A stretch of DNA of 64,000 nucleotides from Providencia sp. PROV188. Its GTDB lineage: Bacteria; Pseudomonadota; Gammaproteobacteria; Enterobacterales; Enterobacteriaceae. The position numbers and the translations under genes were made by a program. The notes under the pieces are model-generated. The model made no database searches, was not told where the DNA came from, and saw only the letters and a list, made by a program, of their open reading frames with translations. The first letter of the stretch is position 1. Every line of letters starts with the position of its first letter. The stretch spans positions 2,604,001-2,668,000 of the forward strand of contig NZ_CP097291.1 in assembly GCF_027595165.1 (NCBI RefSeq), written 5' to 3'. Shown one piece after another: positions 1 through 6,296 of this stretch.

Positions 1-2
1 CA

Positions 3-458
3 GTTGGGTCAGCTACATCTAATGTAATCAGAGCTGGTATATTGGCCTCCACCTTATCTATTGATTGGCATCAATCGGTCAGAGTTGAAAAATTTGAAAG
101 TGAAGTTATAGATTATTTATATCACTCCAGCTTAAAAGATAATATTTCATTGAAGTCTAATGTATTAGGAATGAGCGGGCATAACATAGTCATTCCAGTG
201 ACAGTTAATACAGAAGTACCAAAGTATCTTTTTACATCTAGCGTAAAACAAGGTGGAAGCTGGAATAGTGCATACTCTCTACTTGGTAAGCTAATTGATC
301 TAAAAAATGCAAACGCCACATTAAATAATCGATATGTTGTTGTTGATAGCGAATCAATTGGTGCTCAAATGCAACAACTATCTCTTTTATTTAATGAAAT
401 AAGCCATGTATTACCTTTTGCCAAAAGAGATAAATGGATATCTAAGCTAGCCGCATAA
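3..458 (+). CDS. Hypothetical prophage protein, 5' end outside the window
   Basis: The frame is open from the first bases of the window, with no stop before residue 151, so the true start lies to the left; a TTG at 42 is only an internal codon. I do not recognise the family with confidence; the sequence looks like a soluble alpha/beta protein and has no membrane segment. It lies upstream of a PL-type promoter and on the same strand, which is the place of rexA/rexB in lambda (between cI and PL), so it may be expressed from the prophage in the lysogen. It ends shortly before a rho-independent terminator. Function unknown. Confidence 0.6.
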   Translation, partial: VGSATSNVIRAGILASTLSIDWHQSVRVEKFESEVIDYLYHSSLKDNISLKSNVLGMSGHNIVIPVTVNTEVPKYLFTSSVKQGGSWNSAYSLLGKLIDLKNANATLNNRYVVVDSESIGAQMQQLSLLFNEISHVLPFAKRDKWISKLAA

Positions 459-472
459 CTTTCACTGCCCAG

Positions 473-496
473 GCCCTCCCCGCGAGGGCTTTTTTG
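473..496 (+). terminator. Rho-independent terminator
   Basis: GCCCTC (473-478) pairs with GAGGGC (484-489) across a five-base loop and is followed by a run of T. It closes the partial gene ending at 458 and separates it from the lipoprotein gene. Confidence 0.85.
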
Positions 497-532
497 TATA
501 TAGAACCTACAGCCACTTAAACGGATAACCAC

Positions 533-766
533 ATGAAAAAAATCATGATTTTATCAGCTTTAATTTCGTTAACTGCCTGCTCTTCAGGAAAAAATGACAA
601 CTCCCCTGCACAAGTAGGAATGGCTAACCCTGCTTCTGTTTATTGCGCGAAAATAGGCGGAAAACTAGATATAGTTAACACCAATGATGGACAAGTCGGA
701 TATTGTACCCTCCCCTCCGGTGAAAAAATTGAAGAGTGGTCTTTGTACAGAAGAGATCACAAATAA
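533..766 (+). CDS. DUF333-family lipoprotein in the prophage rex position
   Basis: This 77-residue protein starts with a lipoprotein signal peptide (charged MKK, hydrophobic core, lipobox LTAC, acylated Cys near residue 16). The mature part carries a DUF333-type domain: an ANPASVYC motif, a GG turn, a second Cys near residue 63 and the closing pattern LPSG...EEWSLYRR. Such proteins (YoaF/YdcA-like) are small envelope proteins of unknown role. The gene has its own terminator and lies just before PL, where lambdoid prophages carry lysogeny-expressed genes. A role in surface exclusion of other phages is possible, by analogy with phage lipoproteins, but is inference. Confidence 0.85.
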   Translation: MKKIMILSALISLTACSSGKNDNSPAQVGMANPASVYCAKIGGKLDIVNTNDGQVGYCTLPSGEKIEEWSLYRRDHK

Positions 767-770
767 ACAT

Positions 771-792
771 AAAAGCCCTAATGGGCTTTTTT
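771..792 (+). terminator. Rho-independent terminator
   Basis: AAAAGCCC-TAAT-GGGCTTTTTT, a tight hairpin with T-run just after the lipoprotein stop codon. It isolates this gene from the PL operon that follows. Confidence 0.9.
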
Positions 793-912
793 GCCCATAA
801 TTCCCTACCTGTGTGATTTTCATTTCTCACCTAGAAAATAAATAAAATTAATTTAGTAAAAAAATCATAAAGATGCGTATGAATCACATAAATGTAGATA
901 TCAAACCAAAAT

Positions 913-947
913 ATGCGCTTGACGCATTTGCGTAAAATACATATTAT
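913..947 (+). promoter_or_regulatory. PL-type early promoter with operator dyad
   Basis: TTGACG (919-924) and TATTAT (942-947) are 17 bases apart, a strong sigma-70 promoter. The -35 box lies inside a perfect dyad ATGCG-CTTGA-CGCAT (913-927), and a second, overlapping dyad ACGC-ATTT-GCGT follows. This is the arrangement of a lambdoid left operator over PL. The repressor gene itself would be to the left of the window. Confidence 0.8.
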
Positions 948-975
948 TATTTACACCAAAGGCAAGGAGCCTTAG

Positions 976-999
976 ATGAATAGAATGTTAGCTCTTTAA
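976..999 (+). CDS. Seven-codon leader peptide ending inside boxA
   Basis: AAGGAG (964-969) stands six bases before an ATG that opens a seven-codon frame (MNRMLAL) whose TAA lies inside the boxA sequence of the nut site. The Shine-Dalgarno match and spacing are ideal, so translation is likely. A ribosome stopping here would cover boxA. Whether the peptide has a role, or the ribosome modulates loading of the Nus/N complex, is inference. Confidence 0.5.
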   Translation: MNRMLAL

Positions 1000-1020
1000 C
1001 AACTCGCGCTGAAAAAGCGC
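991..1020 (+). promoter_or_regulatory. nut site (boxA and boxB)
   Basis: GCTCTTTAACA (991-1001) matches boxA and is followed by the hairpin GCGCT-GAAAA-AGCGC (1006-1020), whose pentaloop is the same as that of lambda nutR boxB. In lambdoid phages N protein binds boxB RNA and converts RNA polymerase to a termination-resistant state. Its position between PL and the N-like gene supports the assignment. Confidence 0.9.
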
Positions 1021-1135
1021 AAACCAACAGTAGTAGATTTTGGGATTGGTTTATAAGCAGGCTGATGTGTTAGCAGTTAGCACATGCCATCAATAATCAA
1101 TAACCAATCACCAAAGCAAACTGCAAGGAGAAACT

Positions 1136-1450
1136 ATGTGTAACTTTCACGGCTACAACAATGCAAGATCACGCAGAATGCAACGCAGGAAGGCATTGCT
1201 AGAATCATACGAACTAACCGAAAGCTTAAAAACCGCAATACATGGCAAATCAGAAAAACAAAAAAAGCCCCCGACCTTATCATTAACGCGCAAACCAATT
1301 AGCCGAGTTGAAAAAGCAATATCAATTCGCAGTACTAAAGTTTATGACTCAGTAGATAATACCTGCTTACCCAACGCTAGTATTTATTCAACTAAATATA
1401 GGACGTCAGGAACTTTATTAGAGTCAGGCGAAGTGACAGCGAGAGCTTAA
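1136..1450 (+). CDS. N: N-like transcription antitermination protein
   Basis: The protein has 104 residues and is preceded by an AAGGAG ribosome binding site. Its N-terminal stretch NARSRRMQRRKALLESY (about residues 9-25) is an arginine-rich motif of the type that binds boxB RNA, close to that of P22 N. The rest is hydrophilic and low in structure, as in other N proteins. It is the first full gene behind PL and its nut site. Expected role: binding nut RNA with host Nus factors so that transcription reads through the terminators between here and int. Assignment rests on the motif plus the context; overall N sequences are poorly conserved. Confidence 0.85.
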   Translation: MCNFHGYNNARSRRMQRRKALLESYELTESLKTAIHGKSEKQKKPPTLSLTRKPISRVEKAISIRSTKVYDSVDNTCLPNASIYSTKYRTSGTLLESGEVTARA

Positions 1451-1495
1451 AGCTCATTAGGTGAGCGGGTGATAGATAAGAATTAGAAATATGAT

Positions 1496-1516
1496 AAAGC
1501 CCTATTAAGGGCTTTG
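1496..1516. terminator. Bidirectional terminator after N (tL1-like)
   Basis: AAAGCCC-TATTAA-GGGCTTT. It lies between N and the convergent minus-strand gene at 1522 and could serve both. On the plus strand it is in the place of tL1, one of the terminators that N overrides. Confidence 0.7.
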
Positions 1517-1521
1517 AATGA

Positions 1522-1734
1522 CTAAACGTTTTTACGTTCGATTGTCTGCTCACCCCAAAACAACTTATCGTCTGTTGTTTTAGAAAAAGCTAGAGGGAGC
1601 ACTTCATCAGAACCTTCTTCCCAAATTTTCTCAGCTAAAACTTCATCATTTTTAGCTAGCTCAAATATAGCTTGAGCAATCTCAATTGAAGTTTCACGGA
1701 CTTTCGCCCACTCAGATATGTGATGATCTTTCAT
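1522..1734 (-). CDS. YccJ-family protein in a prophage
   Basis: A 70-residue protein ending in [12 protein letters not shown] and containing [12 protein letters not shown] and [22 protein letters not shown], which I recognise as the pattern of E. coli YccJ (75 residues, encoded beside wrbA, RpoS-linked, function unknown). It is the only minus-strand gene inside the early operon, so it is transcribed against PL. The match suggests a host gene taken up by the prophage, a moron that may be expressed in the lysogen. Confidence in the family is high, in function nil. Confidence 0.85.
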   Translation of the reverse strand: MKDHHISEWAKVRETSIEIAQAIFELAKNDEVLAEKIWEEGSDEVLPLAFSKTTDDKLFWGEQTIERKNV

Positions 1735-1873
1735 GCTTTATATCCCTTAGTAGTTGGTACTAAGGGAAATAATAGCATGAATACAGAAATTTAAAAAAGC
1801 AGCTTAACTTGCACTGCAATTACAAAAGTTCACGCTCAACAATACCCCACTGAAAGATTAATAAGGAGGCAAA

Positions 1874-2098
1874 ATGCCACACGCTAAAGCATCAGTAGAT
1901 ATTAATTTGAAACTCATTCTGTCTGATGAAATGCAACCCAAAGTAAAAGGTATGGCTGAAATATCTGTACCTGAAAATGAGCCAAATATTCAAATGCTAT
2001 TGGATGAGTTTGTGAAAAATCTAATCGGGAATACCGCGGTGAAAACTGCACTCAAAAAAGCCGCATTAAGAACACTAGTCAGAGACATTATTCATTAA
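1874..2098 (+). CDS. Hypothetical early prophage protein, 74 aa
   Basis: The start has a strong ribosome binding site (AAGGAGG, six bases before ATG). The protein is small and soluble, with a central acidic stretch and a basic C-terminal helix (VKTALKKAALRTLVRDIIH). I do not recognise it. It is the first of a run of closely packed small genes behind N and ahead of the recombination genes, the region in which lambdoid phages encode host-takeover and anti-restriction proteins. Confidence 0.65.
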   Translation: MPHAKASVDINLKLILSDEMQPKVKGMAEISVPENEPNIQMLLDEFVKNLIGNTAVKTALKKAALRTLVRDIIH

Positions 2099-2205
2099 AA
2101 ACAACTTACCTCTTTCATATTTAATCGAATAAATATCACCAACATCAGGGGACTTTCTATCGCTATCGCAAGATAAGTGAGGATTTCGCACATCCGGAGA
2201 TAAGC

Positions 2206-2388
2206 ATGAATATAGATAAATACAAACTTTGTTTAGCTCAATCACAAGCTGGAATTGCACGCTATCTCAAGGATGAGAACGGATGGAGCGAAGCAAATGA
2301 AACATTAAAGACAGCATATGGAGTCAAGCATGAATGCAAAACAGAAATACATAAAACAGCAAATATTCGCCTTACTGCGCGAATCTGA
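2206..2388 (+). CDS. Hypothetical small prophage protein, 60 aa
   Basis: The ATG is preceded by CCGGAG at suitable spacing. The product is hydrophilic (MNIDKYKLCLAQSQAGIARY at the start) and has no recognisable domain. Its end overlaps the next gene by about 59 bases in another frame, which is compatible with compact phage gene packing; the last third might therefore be poorly conserved. Confidence 0.5.
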   Translation: MNIDKYKLCLAQSQAGIARYLKDENGWSEANETLKTAYGVKHECKTEIHKTANIRLTARI

Positions 2389-2506
2389 CATGACTGATAA
2401 GCAAATAGACGAATTAGTCGCTGACTGGAAATTTAAACAGCAATGCGAAAAGACAAATCGAATCCTACGGCAAGTTAACTCTCGTGGGTCATACGCATTC
2501 ACGTAA
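2330..2506 (+). CDS. Hypothetical small helical prophage protein, 58 aa
   Basis: I choose the ATG at 2330 because GGAG lies six bases before it; an in-frame ATG at 2318 contains part of that site. The product is strongly charged and predicted helical (NAKQKYIKQQIFALLRES... MTDKQIDELVADWKFKQQCE). No family recognised. It lies between two other small genes in the early operon. Confidence 0.55.
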   Translation: MNAKQKYIKQQIFALLRESDMTDKQIDELVADWKFKQQCEKTNRILRQVNSRGSYAFT

Positions 2507-2515
2507 GGATGAGCC

Positions 2516-2683
2516 ATGAGAATTCAAATATATAGCCCTGACCCTAAGTTTGATATTGGAGAAATAGCTATTGATATTTATAACGAAATTGACGGAGAGG
2601 AACTTCGGCAACTATCGGAATCAACCAAGGATAGAATTCTAAAGAAAATACAGGATGTATTGGAAGAGAGGCTTATTCAATGA
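2516..2683 (+). CDS. Hypothetical small prophage protein, 55 aa
   Basis: Read directly from the bases: an ATG at 2516 behind AAGGATGAG opens a 55-codon frame (start MRIQIYSPDPKFDIGEIAID, end VLEERLIQ) whose TGA overlaps the ATG of the RecE-like gene (ATGA). Translational coupling and full use of the gap support it as a real gene. The protein is acidic and helical in its second half; no family recognised. Confidence 0.6.
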   Translation: MRIQIYSPDPKFDIGEIAIDIYNEIDGEELRQLSESTKDRILKKIQDVLEERLIQ

Positions 2684-3513
2684 ACGAAGGTATTTATTAC
2701 AACATTTCAAATGAAGACTATCACCATGGATTAGGTATTAGTAAGTCACAACTTGACCTGATAGATGAATCTCCAGCTGATTTTATATGGCATAGGGACG
2801 CGCCAGTAGATAACGAAAAAATAAAAGCTCTAGATTTTGGCACGGCTTTGCATTGTTTATTGCTAGAGCCTGATAAATTTCAAAAAAGATTTAGGATTGC
2901 ACCAGAAGTAAATCGTAGAACCAATGCTGGGAAAGAACAAGAAAAGGAATTTCTTGAAATGTGTGAAAAGGAAAATATCACACCAATTACCAATGAAGAT
3001 AACAGGAAGTTATCACTCATGAAAGATAGCGCGATGGCTCACCCAATAGCTCGATGGTGCTTGGAGGCGAAAGGAATCGCTGAAAGCAGCATCTATTGGA
3101 AAGACAAGGATACGAACATTCTTTGTCGTTGTAGACCGGACAAGTTAATCGAAGATCATCACTGGCTAGTTGATGTAAAAAGCACTGCCGACATACAGAA
3201 GTTTGAACGCTCTATGTATGAGTACCGATATCACGTACAGGACTCTTTCTATTCGGATGGATATAAGTCACTAACGGGTGAAATGCCTGTTTTTGTTTTT
3301 CTTGCCGTAAGCACAACCATTAATTGCGGGCGTTATCCAGTCAGAGTGTTCGTATTAGATGAACAAGCCAAGTCTGTTGGTCGCATCACTTATAAACAAA
3401 ACTTAATCACATATGCAGAATGCCTTAAAACTGACGAATGGGCAGGCATTCGCACGCTATCTCTGCCTAGCTGGGCTAAGGAATTAAAACATGAGCACAC
3501 CACCACTAGCTAA
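2680..3513 (+). CDS. RecE-like exodeoxyribonuclease (exonuclease VIII type)
   Basis: 277 residues, the size of the nuclease part of RecE. Motifs of the PD-(D/E)xK exonuclease fold are visible: GTALHCLLLEP with His58, Glu135, RPD with Asp154, DVK with Asp165 and Lys167, and the QDSFYSDGY motif with Gln187 and Tyr191. The enzyme is expected to degrade the 5' strand of linear duplex DNA, giving 3' tails for the annealing protein RecT encoded next. The start overlaps the stop of the preceding gene and the end overlaps recT by 23 bases, so the two are coupled. Confidence 0.9.
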   Translation: MNEGIYYNISNEDYHHGLGISKSQLDLIDESPADFIWHRDAPVDNEKIKALDFGTALHCLLLEPDKFQKRFRIAPEVNRRTNAGKEQEKEFLEMCEKENITPITNEDNRKLSLMKDSAMAHPIARWCLEAKGIAESSIYWKDKDTNILCRCRPDKLIEDHHWLVDVKSTADIQKFERSMYEYRYHVQDSFYSDGYKSLTGEMPVFVFLAVSTTINCGRYPVRVFVLDEQAKSVGRITYKQNLITYAECLKTDEWAGIRTLSLPSWAKELKHEHTTTS

Positions 3514-4297
3514 AGCTGATTTACACAAAACCCAAGGAACAGAAGTAAAAATAAAAACTAATGAACAAAAACTTGTAGAGTTTATTAATCAGCCCGGAAT
3601 GAAAGCCCAATTAGCAGCTGCGTTACCTAAACATATCACATCTGACCGCATGATTAGAATTGTCAGTACCGAGATTCGTAAAACCCCTTCTCTTGCAAAT
3701 TGTGATATTCAAAGTTTTATTGGTGCTGTCGTTCAATGCTCACAACTAGGATTAGAGCCGGGTAATGCATTAGGTCATGCCTACCTTCTGCCTTTCGGTA
3801 ATGGTAAGTCAAATAACGGTCAACAAAATGTTCAACTCATCATTGGCTACCGAGGCATGATTGATTTAGCAAGGCGCTCAGGTCAAATCATCAGTATATC
3901 CGCCAGAACAGTGCGCCAAGGCGATAACTTTCATTTTGAATATGGGTTAAATGAAAACTTAACTCATATACCCGAAGGAAATGAAGATTCACCAATTACC
4001 CATGTTTATGCTGTTGCTAGGTTAAAAGATGGAGGTGTTCAATTCGAGGTTATGACCTATAACCAAATAGAAAAAGTTCGTAATTTAAGTAAAGCGGGTA
4101 AAAATGGACCATGGGTTACCCACTGGGAGGAGATGGCAAAGAAAACAGTCATTCGCCGACTTTTTAAATACTTACCTGTTTCCATCGAGATGCAAAAAGC
4201 CATCATGCTTGACGAAAAAGCAGAGGCACATATCGAACAAGAGCACTCTGCAATTTTTGAAGCTGAATTTGAAGAGGTAGAAAACAATGGCAATTAA
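3491..4297 (+). CDS. recT: RecT single-strand annealing protein
   Basis: 268 residues, typical for RecT. Family signatures are present: AALPKHITSDRMIRIVSTEI, the SFIGAVVQCSQLGLEPGNALGHAYLLPF block, QLIIGYRGMIDLARRSG, and WEEMAKKTVIRRLFKYLP near residue 220. RecT coats the 3' tails made by the RecE-like partner and anneals them to complementary DNA, giving RecA-independent phage recombination. It overlaps both neighbours (nuclease upstream, ssb downstream by 11 bases), a classic phage recombination cassette. Confidence 0.95.
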   Translation: MSTPPLAKADLHKTQGTEVKIKTNEQKLVEFINQPGMKAQLAAALPKHITSDRMIRIVSTEIRKTPSLANCDIQSFIGAVVQCSQLGLEPGNALGHAYLLPFGNGKSNNGQQNVQLIIGYRGMIDLARRSGQIISISARTVRQGDNFHFEYGLNENLTHIPEGNEDSPITHVYAVARLKDGGVQFEVMTYNQIEKVRNLSKAGKNGPWVTHWEEMAKKTVIRRLFKYLPVSIEMQKAIMLDEKAEAHIEQEHSAIFEAEFEEVENNGN

Positions 4298-4742
4298 CCT
4301 ATTCATCGTTACGGCTCACTTAGGGAAAGACTGTGAGCAACGATGGACTCCAAATAGAAAAGCAATTGCATTATTCAGTCTCCCTGTAAAGCAGGGCTAC
4401 GGTGAGCATGAAAAAACATCATGGGTTATCTGTAAGATGTTTGGAGTTAAAGCTGAAAAACTTCCTCAATACTTAACAAAAGGAACAAAAGTTACGGTCA
4501 CTGGTGAGTTCGTCATGGAAGAATGGACTACCCAAAATGGGGAGAAAAAATCAGCGCCAGTAATCATTGTTGATAAAATTGAGTTTGGCAATAATCAGGC
4601 AGGAAGCCAACAGCCAGCGCTACAACCTCAACAGCCACAGCAACAAGCTCCGCAGAATGACCCGCCTATGGGTTGGGATGACGAAATTCCCTTTGCTCCT
4701 ATCGGACTCCCCTACCCACGCCACACTATTTATGTGATTTAA
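4287..4742 (+). CDS. ssb: Phage single-stranded DNA-binding protein with extended tail
   Basis: 151 residues: an OB fold over about residues 1-103 (GKDCEQRWTPNRKAIALFSLPV, KTSWVICKMFG), a Gln/Pro-rich linker (about 107-126) and the acidic tip DDEIPF at 131-136. In most bacterial SSBs that tip is the very C-terminus and recruits repair proteins; here 15 further residues (APIGLPYPRHTIYVI) follow. It overlaps recT and completes an exonuclease-annealase-SSB cassette. Confidence 0.9.
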   Translation: MAINLFIVTAHLGKDCEQRWTPNRKAIALFSLPVKQGYGEHEKTSWVICKMFGVKAEKLPQYLTKGTKVTVTGEFVMEEWTTQNGEKKSAPVIIVDKIEFGNNQAGSQQPALQPQQPQQQAPQNDPPMGWDDEIPFAPIGLPYPRHTIYVI

Positions 4743-4782
4743 CCAAGGGATATATTTGCAAGGATGCAAACAGGAGATAGAT

Positions 4783-5277
4783 ATGAAAGACAGAATCAAG
4801 TTTAACGATGCCATGTTAGCCGCTGTCATGGATGGCACAAAAACGCAGGCACGTAGACCGATTGATCCACAACCAAAGGTAACCGAGGATGAGTTACGCA
4901 AACTTGGTGCATGGCAAGAAGGTTACTCACTGTCAGAGCAGGTATGTGTAGCATGGCGGCATGGCTTTATTGATGTTGATTGCCCGTATGGTGAGGTTGG
5001 CGACATCATTAACGTTGCGGACAAAGACGGTAATATTAAAGGGAAAATTGAAATTACTGATGTTTGGATTCAGAAAGCTCAGGAGATATCGCAGCAAGAC
5101 GCTATGAAAGAAGGCGCGCCACCAAGCCATCCATCGATTGATGTTGTATCGCGTGAGCTTTGCCTACCTGATTTTTCACGTTCATGGTTCGCTCAAGTAT
5201 GGATGGATATATACGGAGAAGAAAGCTGGAATGTTAACCCTTGGGTATGGGTTATTGAGTTTAAGAAGGTGAATTAA
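4783..5277 (+). CDS. Phage protein with ASCH-like fold
   Basis: I start at ATG 4783 because CAGGAG lies before it; an upstream in-frame ATG at 4756 is not supported by such a site. The 164-residue product has the pattern of phage ASCH-type proteins: KFNDAMLAAVMDGTKTQARRPI at the N-terminus, CPYGEVGDIINV in the middle, a TDVWIQKAQEISQQDAMKEGA block, and the ending WMDIYGEESWNVNPWVWVIEF. ASCH domains are thought to bind RNA or modified bases; no specific substrate can be named. It follows ssb in the early operon. Confidence 0.75.
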   Translation: MKDRIKFNDAMLAAVMDGTKTQARRPIDPQPKVTEDELRKLGAWQEGYSLSEQVCVAWRHGFIDVDCPYGEVGDIINVADKDGNIKGKIEITDVWIQKAQEISQQDAMKEGAPPSHPSIDVVSRELCLPDFSRSWFAQVWMDIYGEESWNVNPWVWVIEFKKVN

Positions 5278-5347
5278 AATTTTTTAATGAAACTAGCCTT
5301 ATATTTATTATAATAACCCTTACTTTTAATAAAATGCAGGGTCACAT

Positions 5348-5863
5348 ATGTCTGAAAATAAAGATGAATCATTCATAACATTTAGTTGTGTGATAGATAC
5401 AATGATATCTTTATCACTACTTGTTTTGATCGTGTTAAGTATGTATTCGAAAGAAGTTGATATTATTAATCTAGGTGTTTTTCTTACTTCATTTATAGTC
5501 TATTACTTATCTATATGGAGAACGGACAATACCTCAAAGGTTTTATTGAATGCAACAACCATTACATTACTGACTATCTCAGGTATTTTGATTTACAAAG
5601 GTTCTGACAACCCAATAAGCAATTTCTTTAGGCTATATTATTTCGAGATCACCATATCTTTAATGGTAGTATATTTAATTAATATTTCCTTTCAATTCAG
5701 GAGAAAAAAAAGAAAAACAGAAATAGAGAAAAGAAACAAAATTGAAATAGAGAAGAATCAAGAAATAACAATGAATATGATAAATGAAATTGAATATTCA
5801 CTTAAAGAGATATCTGAAAACATAAAATTACTAAAAATCAACATAAAAAGAATAAAATTATAA
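5348..5863 (+). CDS. Membrane protein with cytoplasmic coiled coil, prophage cargo
   Basis: 171 residues. Four hydrophobic segments can be seen (about residues 15-33, 40-55, 68-84 and 96-115), then a very Lys/Glu-rich helical tail (about 117-171) that should form a coiled coil in the cytoplasm. Base composition is clearly more AT-rich than the recombination genes. It has a TATAAT hexamer upstream (5309-5314), although no good -35 box, and its own terminator, so it may be expressed apart from PL. I do not recognise the family. Such autonomously expressed membrane proteins in prophages are often exclusion or defence factors, which is inference here. Confidence 0.75.
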   Translation: MSENKDESFITFSCVIDTMISLSLLVLIVLSMYSKEVDIINLGVFLTSFIVYYLSIWRTDNTSKVLLNATTITLLTISGILIYKGSDNPISNFFRLYYFEITISLMVVYLINISFQFRRKKRKTEIEKRNKIEIEKNQEITMNMINEIEYSLKEISENIKLLKINIKRIKL

Positions 5864-5868
5864 CCGAC

Positions 5869-5892
5869 ACCCTGCACTAGCAGGGTTTTTTA
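5869..5892 (+). terminator. Rho-independent terminator
   Basis: ACCCTGC-ACTA-GCAGGGT followed by six T. Directly after the membrane protein gene. Confidence 0.9.
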
Positions 5893-5917
5893 TAACTAAA
5901 ATTCAAAGTAACAATTC

Positions 5918-6040
5918 ATGCAAATAATCGGATATGTATTACTGCTTGTAATGCAGGGTTCTGCTGTACCTGCATCTGAGCAAATATACATACAGACTAA
6001 TGCGAGAGCTGTAGTGAGGCTTTTAAGAGAGAATCAATAA
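5918..6040 (+). CDS. Possible 40-residue secreted or membrane peptide
   Basis: Read directly from the bases: ATG 5918 to TAA 6038-6040, encoding a peptide with a hydrophobic N-terminus (MQIIGYVLLLVMQGSAVPAS) that resembles a signal or anchor segment and an Arg-containing tail. The ribosome binding site is weak. It lies between a terminator and xis, where lambdoid phages encode small proteins. No family recognised; it could be chance. Confidence 0.35.
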   Translation: MQIIGYVLLLVMQGSAVPASEQIYIQTNARAVVRLLRENQ

Positions 6041-6074
6041 TTAAATCCATCTATAGCAAAATATGGAGACTATT

Positions 6075-6296
6075 ATGAATACAAACCTTTCTGTTGAGTG
6101 CTTACCAATATCTAAATACTGTGAATTGTTTGGTGAGAGCACTGATGCAATCAATAAACGAGTTCAAAGGCGCTTCTGGCAAGAGGGAGTGCATGTATTA
6201 AAGGTCGATGGTGCAAAAGAGCGTTGGATTGATATAAAGGAAGTCAACAAATGGGTCAGAAAAAACAAGCAGGATACCTACTACCAAGAGGCGTAA
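6075..6296 (+). CDS. xis: Excisionase (Xis)
   Basis: 73 residues from ATG 6075, chosen because GGAG lies eight bases before it; the in-frame ATG at 6063 would contain this site. The sequence has a winged-helix, MerR-like excisionase pattern (LPISKYCELFGESTDAINKR, then a basic loop and ERWIDIKEVNKWVRKN). Its 3' end overlaps int by 46 bases, as xis and int do in lambdoid phages. It should bind the attachment arms and direct the integrase to excision. Confidence 0.8.
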   Translation: MNTNLSVECLPISKYCELFGESTDAINKRVQRRFWQEGVHVLKVDGAKERWIDIKEVNKWVRKNKQDTYYQEA

